From positions 10,425,314-10,489,313 of the forward strand of contig CM068828.1 in the NCBI GenBank assembly GCA_028554795.2: 64,000 bases of DNA, given 5' to 3'. Under the pieces are notes generated by a model, which saw only the letters and a list, made by a program, of their open reading frames with translations, was not told the DNA's origin and did no database searches. Of the stretch, positions 59,615 through 64,000 are shown one piece after another (the first letter of the stretch is position 1; every line of letters starts with the position of its first letter). The stretch comes from Sinohyriopsis cumingii. Lineage: Eukaryota > Mollusca > Bivalvia > Unionida > Unionidae. Position numbers and translations under genes: made by a program.

Positions 59615-60607
59615 CGAAATGTAGCTATTGCAATGTTGTCTGACAATGATAAAAATGGGGACTTCTGGACATTTGGAAACTGGAGTCCGAGCTTGTGGAA
59701 TTTCAGCCAGAGTTTGTGAGTTTATTTATGTCACCAGACCTGGGCCAGTGTCTAAAAAAAATTTCTTTGAGCTCTGATCATCCAAAATCTTTGATGAAGG
59801 TCACAATCAAAGTTACGTTCACATTGGTACTTGGACATCAAAATCATTCATATCCCAAGTGTAAGCAATCCACAAAGTTTTGTCCTGGTCTGTGATTATG
59901 AACTTTTATTATTGTGCAGAAACCATTTTTATCCTTTCAGCTACAACGAGTCCAACAATGACATTTGACCCTAAAACCAATAGGCTTATTCCTTACCCCA
60001 TGTGTAAGCTATCCTCAAAATTTGCTAACTGCAGATGATGAAGGAACTAGTTAATTTGGAGAAACCATATTTCTTCTTTATTCAGTCACCTTAACCTTTG
60101 ATGTTTTTACCTCAAACATTTGCAGCCTTCTTTCTTCGAAATGTAGCTATTGCAATGTTGTCTGACAATGTTAAAAAAGAGGATTGGAAACTGGAGTCCG
60201 AGCTTGTGGAATTTCAGTCAGAGTTTGTGAGTTTATTTATGTCGCCAGACCTGGGCCAGTGTCTAAAAAAAAATTCTTTCAGCACTGATCATCCAAAATC
60301 TTTGATGAAGGTCACAATCAAAGTTACATTCACACTGGTACTTGGACATCAAAATCATCCATACCCCAAGTGTAAGCAATCCACAAAGTTTTGTCCTGGT
60401 CTGTGATTATGAACTTTTATTATTGTGCAGAAACCATTTTTATTCTTTCAGCTACAAGTCCGACAATGACATTTGACCCTAAGACCAATAGGCTTATTCC
60501 TTACCCCATGTGTAAGCTATCCTCAAAATTTGCTAACTGCAGATGAAGAAGGAACTAGTTATTTGGAGAAACCATATTTCTTCTTTATTCAGTCACCTTA
60601 ACCTCGA
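59615..60607. repeat. Tandem duplication, two copies, about 522 bp apart
   Basis: CGAAATGTAGCTATTGCAAT starts both copies (59615 and 60137). They are roughly 90% similar, including GAAACTGGAGTCCGAGCTTG and CCAGACCTGGGCCAGTGTCT. A similar short frame is open in each, but it lacks coding features. Confidence 0.88.
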
Positions 60608-61009
60608 CCTTTTTACCATAAACTTTTGCAGCCTTCTTTCTAAGAGCTATTGGATGTCTGATAAGCACTATATTCATTTAAAACTAGACATTATAATAAG
60701 TCTTCTGGTGAAAACATAACGCTGATATAAATTTCCATCTAGGAAAAGTAGCTACAAGATTTTCAAGATGGCCACTATCATGGCCATACTCAATATCAGA
60801 TCAGACTAATAAGACTATAAGAAGTCTTCAATTTACAAGTTGATATGACTTATTATTCAGGAGGAGTCACAATAACAAGATTTTCAAGATGGCTACTGTG
60901 ATGGCCATATTAGAAGTCAAATCATCACCATTTTCATTTAAGACCAACTAAACATCATATGAAGTCTTCAAAGAAAACCCCATATTGATATGTCCATCCA
61001 TGCAGGTGG

Positions 61010-61271
61010 TTGTTGTTGTTGTTGTTGTTGTGGGGTTTAACGCCATTTTTCAGCACACAATAGGCTATGCATGGCGGCCAGTATTAATGGTGGAGGAAGA
61101 ACCCGCGAAAAGCCCGGGAAGCACCACCGACCCACGAGAAGCTACTGACAGGCTTTCTCACATACCCACATTGGCCAAATCCTAGACTCGAACCCACGCA
61201 GACAGAGGTGAGATGGCAGTGATCCATAACGGAGAGCGCTTTAGACCACTCAGCCACTCGGGGCCCCCCCC
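61010..61271 (-). mobile_element. (GTT)n-tailed tRNA SINE, full length
   Basis: Minus orientation. A (GTT)6 tail, GGGGTTTAACGCCATTTTTC, the body, a B box region (GACTCGAACCCACGC) and the head CTCAGCCACTCGGGGCCCC are all intact. The 11-bp target-site duplication CATGCAGGTGG is at 60999-61009 and 61272-61282. This is the best-preserved copy in the window. Confidence 0.94.
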
Positions 61272-61712
61272 CATGCAGGTGGAGTAGCAATAACAAAAAT
61301 TTTGGAATGGCTTTAGTTATGGCATCATAACAAGTCTTCTAGTTTAAAAAAAAAAACCAAGACAATATGACTTTCCATTCAAGAGTCACAGCAATAACAA
61401 GATTTTTAAAATGGCTAATATGCCGGCCATAGAGGCATCAGAACGGCACCATTTTAATTTGGGAGTTATCTCCCTTAATATGCAATGCCAACTAACCAAT
61501 AGCATCGAACATCAGTGCATTGTAAATGGGACAAAAATAGTGGAGGTAATTGACTTCAAAAGTTTAATCTTGAAAGTATGAGTATGTACCAGAGAAAAGT
61601 CATTACAGGTGTATTTGAGTGAAAGGATATATTGTGCAAATATGGACCAGCAGTGGAAAATTGTTTCTTTTATGAGTTCATTCAAGTTGTGTGCAGTCCT
61701 TTTCTCAGTCAT

Positions 61713-61838
61713 GGAGGAACAGTCTTCAAATTTGAACAACTTGATTTTGATTGGATGCAGTGGCTTAATGCTGCATCCAATGAAATTCACAGACCTAAAC
61801 CAATGAGATATCTGATTGATCCATATCTGATAGATTAA
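61713..61838 (+). CDS. Candidate terminal exon of an unidentified plus-strand gene
   Basis: A strong acceptor-like site (GTGCAGTCCTTTTCTCAG) ends at 61709. It is followed by an open frame to a TAA at about 61836-61838. The frame encodes HGGTVFKFEQLDFDWMQWLN and then a charged segment ending RPKPMRYLIDPYLID. The composition (Trp, Pro and charged residues in a regular pattern) looks like real protein rather than random AT-rich DNA. I do not recognise the family. No upstream exon of the same gene was identified, so it may be a displaced exon, a pseudogene fragment or chance. The stop codon is also the start of the 43-bp satellite. Confidence 0.3.
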   Translation, partial: GGTVFKFEQLDFDWMQWLNAASNEIHRPKPMRYLIDPYLID

Positions 61839-63195
61839 CATATTGGAACCTTAGCTAGTGGAGATGGGATAGACAGATGAATGTATTGGAACCTTGGCTA
61901 ATGGAGATGGGATAGATAAACATATTGGAACCTTGGTTAGTGGAGATGGGATAGACAGATTAACATATTGGAACCTTGGTTAGTAGAGATGGGATAGACA
62001 GGTTAACATACTGGAACATTGGCTAGGGGAGATGAGATTGACAGATTAACATAATGGAACCTTGGCCAGTGGAGATGGGATAGACACATTAAACATATTG
62101 GAACCTTGGCTAGTGCAGATGGGACAGACAGATTAATATATTGGAACCTTGGCTAGGGGAGATGGGATAGATAGATTAATATACTGGAACCTTGGCTAGT
62201 GGAGATGGGATAGACAGATTAACATATTGGAATCTTGGCTATGGGAGATGGGATAGACAGATTAACATATTGGAACCTTGGCTAGTGGAGATGGGATAGA
62301 CAGATTAACATATTGGAACCTTGGCTAGTGCAGATGGGATAGACAGATTAACAGATTGGAACCTTGGCTAGTGGAGATGGGATAGATAGATTAACATATT
62401 GGAACCTTAGCTAGTGCAGATGGGATAGACAGATTAACATACTGGAACATTGGCTAGGGGAGATGGGATAGACAGATAAACATAATGGAACCTTGGCTAG
62501 TGGAGATGGGATAGACAGAGTAACATACTGGAACATTGGCTAGGGGAGATGGGATAGACAGATTAATATATTGGAACCTTGGCTAGGGGAGATGGGATAG
62601 ACAGATTAATATATTGGAACCTTGGCAAGGGGAGAAGGGATAGACAGATTAATATATTGGAACCTTGGCTAGGGGAGATGGGATAGACAGATTAACATAT
62701 TGGAACCTTGGCTAGGGGAGATGGGATAGACAGATTAACATATTGGAACCTTGGCTAGGGGAGATGGGATAGACAGATTAACATATTGGAACCTTGGCTA
62801 GGGGAGATGGGATAGACAGATTAACATATTGGAACCTTGGCTAGGGGAGATGGGATAGACAGATTAACATATTGGAACCTTGGCTAGGGGAGATGGGATA
62901 GACAGATTAATATATTGGAACCTTGGCTAGGGGAGATGGGATAGACAGATTAATATATTGGAACCTTGGCTAGGGGAGATGGGATAGACAGATTAACATA
63001 ATGGAACCTTGACATGGGGAGATGGGATAGACAGATTAACATATTGGAACCTTGGCATGGGGAGATGGGATAGACAGATTAACATATTGTAACCTTGACA
63101 TGGGGAGATGGGATAGACAGATTAACATATTGGAACCTTGACATGGGGAGATGGGATAGACAGATTAACATATTGGAACCTTGACATGGGGAGAT
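61832..63195. repeat. 43-bp satellite, about 31 copies
   Basis: Unit: TAACATATTGGAACCTTGGC followed by TAGGGGAGATGGGATAGACAGAT. The left copies are more varied (TAGTGGAG, TAGTGCAG), the middle is homogeneous (TAGGGGAG), and the last five carry GACATGGGGAG, so variants are clustered by position. Confidence 0.96.
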
Positions 63196-64000
63196 GGGAT
63201 CAGTAATACATCATAAGAAGACTTTTGGTGAAAAATTTCATGATAATATGACCATCTATTCTGAAGGAGTAGTAATAATAATATTTCAAGATGACTGCCA
63301 TGAAGGCTGCAGGAAACATCTGTTTGTTACCATTTTAATTTATGACCAACTAGTCATCATAAGAAGTCTTCCACTGAAAGCCAAATGCTGATATGATCAT
63401 TCAGTAGTGATAACAAGAATCTCAAGATGATAAATGTGGTGGTCTAAGGAGCACTATTAACATTTAGGACAAATTATTCATTATGCAAAGTCCTTTTCTA
63501 AAACAAAACACATAATGATATATTCTAGTGATTCTCAATTCATGTGGCCATCCCTTCTGCAGCAGAAATGTGGCCTTGTAAGAGGGGTGACCTTTCTGGA
63601 GGGAGATCACACACATGAGTAATACTACTTAGAATACTGATTAATTTTAAAATCACAGGTATACCAGATTATGGACATAATGTGATAAAACTTGTATCAA
63701 TGTTATTAACATAAACATGATTAATCATCATCAATCATAGTGCAAAACCACTACCAACTGAAGGGACTTTCATTGAAATATATGCCAGGGTACTGGGATT
63801 CCTCAGAGTTCATATGAAAATGATACAAAATTATAAGTTGTATCTATGGGAGATGACTCAGAATTAAAAGTGCCTTACCTGGGTCCCAATTATATTTGAC
63901 TGGAACAGTCTTAAGTTGTATGCCACAATGCTAGTGATAAAGGGAGGTAATCCTTTCTGGGACTTCAATTCACAGTTGTTTTTTATTGGTTTTGCAAGTC
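63196..64000. other. Right edge, repeat-derived noncoding DNA
   Basis: 63200-63470 continues the AAGTCTTC/CAAGATGAC-type diverged repeat family seen at 60680-61490. 63780-63910 has the dispersed motif AAAGTGCCTTACCTGGGTCC. No coding sequence recognised. Confidence 0.5.

Larger units (their letters stand above)
57910..61660. other. Region upstream of centrobin coding start
   Basis: Either the 5' intron or intergenic DNA. It contains a tandem duplication (59615-60607), a SINE (61010-61271) and a family of diverged units of about 125 bp with TTTTCAAGATGGC and AAGTCTTC motifs at 60680-61490. These continue at 63195-63470. No promoter could be identified with confidence. Confidence 0.55.

Noticed and set aside
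59695-60406. Paired short plus-strand proteins around FVSLFMSPDLGQCLKK
   Set aside because: They reflect the tandem DNA duplication; no splice sites or family similarity support a gene.
61512-61841. Minus-strand 109-codon frame
   Set aside because: No splice or family support; the plus-strand frame over the same bases looks more protein-like.

Overview
This is animal nuclear DNA with an AT-rich, repeat-laden, intron-heavy layout. The (GTT)n/(AAC)n-tailed tRNA-derived SINE, together with the other dispersed families, fits a lophotrochozoan, most likely a mollusc. That assignment rests on my memory of such repeats, not on a search. There are no bacterial-type genes, operons or CRISPR arrays.

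One host gene dominates. A minus-strand gene runs from about 57.9 kb leftwards to at least 6.6 kb and leaves the window at the left edge. Ten coding exons with consensus splice sites and mutually consistent phases give 1,035 codons. Exons D-J match the conserved N-terminal half of the vertebrate centriole protein centrobin (CNTROB) nearly motif for motif. The first coding exon is very unusual: 726 codons of low-complexity, probably disordered sequence with no counterpart that I know in vertebrate centrobin. A short upstream ORF precedes the start codon.

The introns hold nearly everything else. From left to right these are: a 40-bp satellite (1-1202); a Polinton/Maverick relic of 6,384 bp (11102-17485), itself interrupted by a hAT element; a 40-bp minisatellite abutting it; a nonautonomous Tigger/pogo-like element (19889-21707); a 3.2-kb array of 35-bp repeats with higher-order structure (about 21.87-25.08 kb); a larger Tigger/pogo-like element (26356-30542) containing two 650-bp direct repeats; a TA-flanked MITE (31914-32282); a 74-bp satellite split by another Tigger-like element (34075-38565); many small tandem arrays; a 65-bp satellite with higher-order structure (51.3-53.5 kb); and a 40-bp array (53.86-54.21 kb).

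Upstream of the gene (57.9-64 kb) there is a tandem duplication of about 520 bp, another SINE, a candidate terminal exon of an unidentified plus-strand gene near 61.7-61.84 kb, and a 43-bp satellite of about 1.35 kb that begins at the stop codon of that exon. The rest of the window shows nothing I can support as coding.

The most interesting items are the Polinton relic (TIRs that are themselves inverted-repeat-bounded units, a zinc-ribbon/PLA2-like gene, a nested hAT), the twin 650-bp units inside the Tigger element, the higher-order organisation of two satellites, and the enlarged N-terminus of centrobin.
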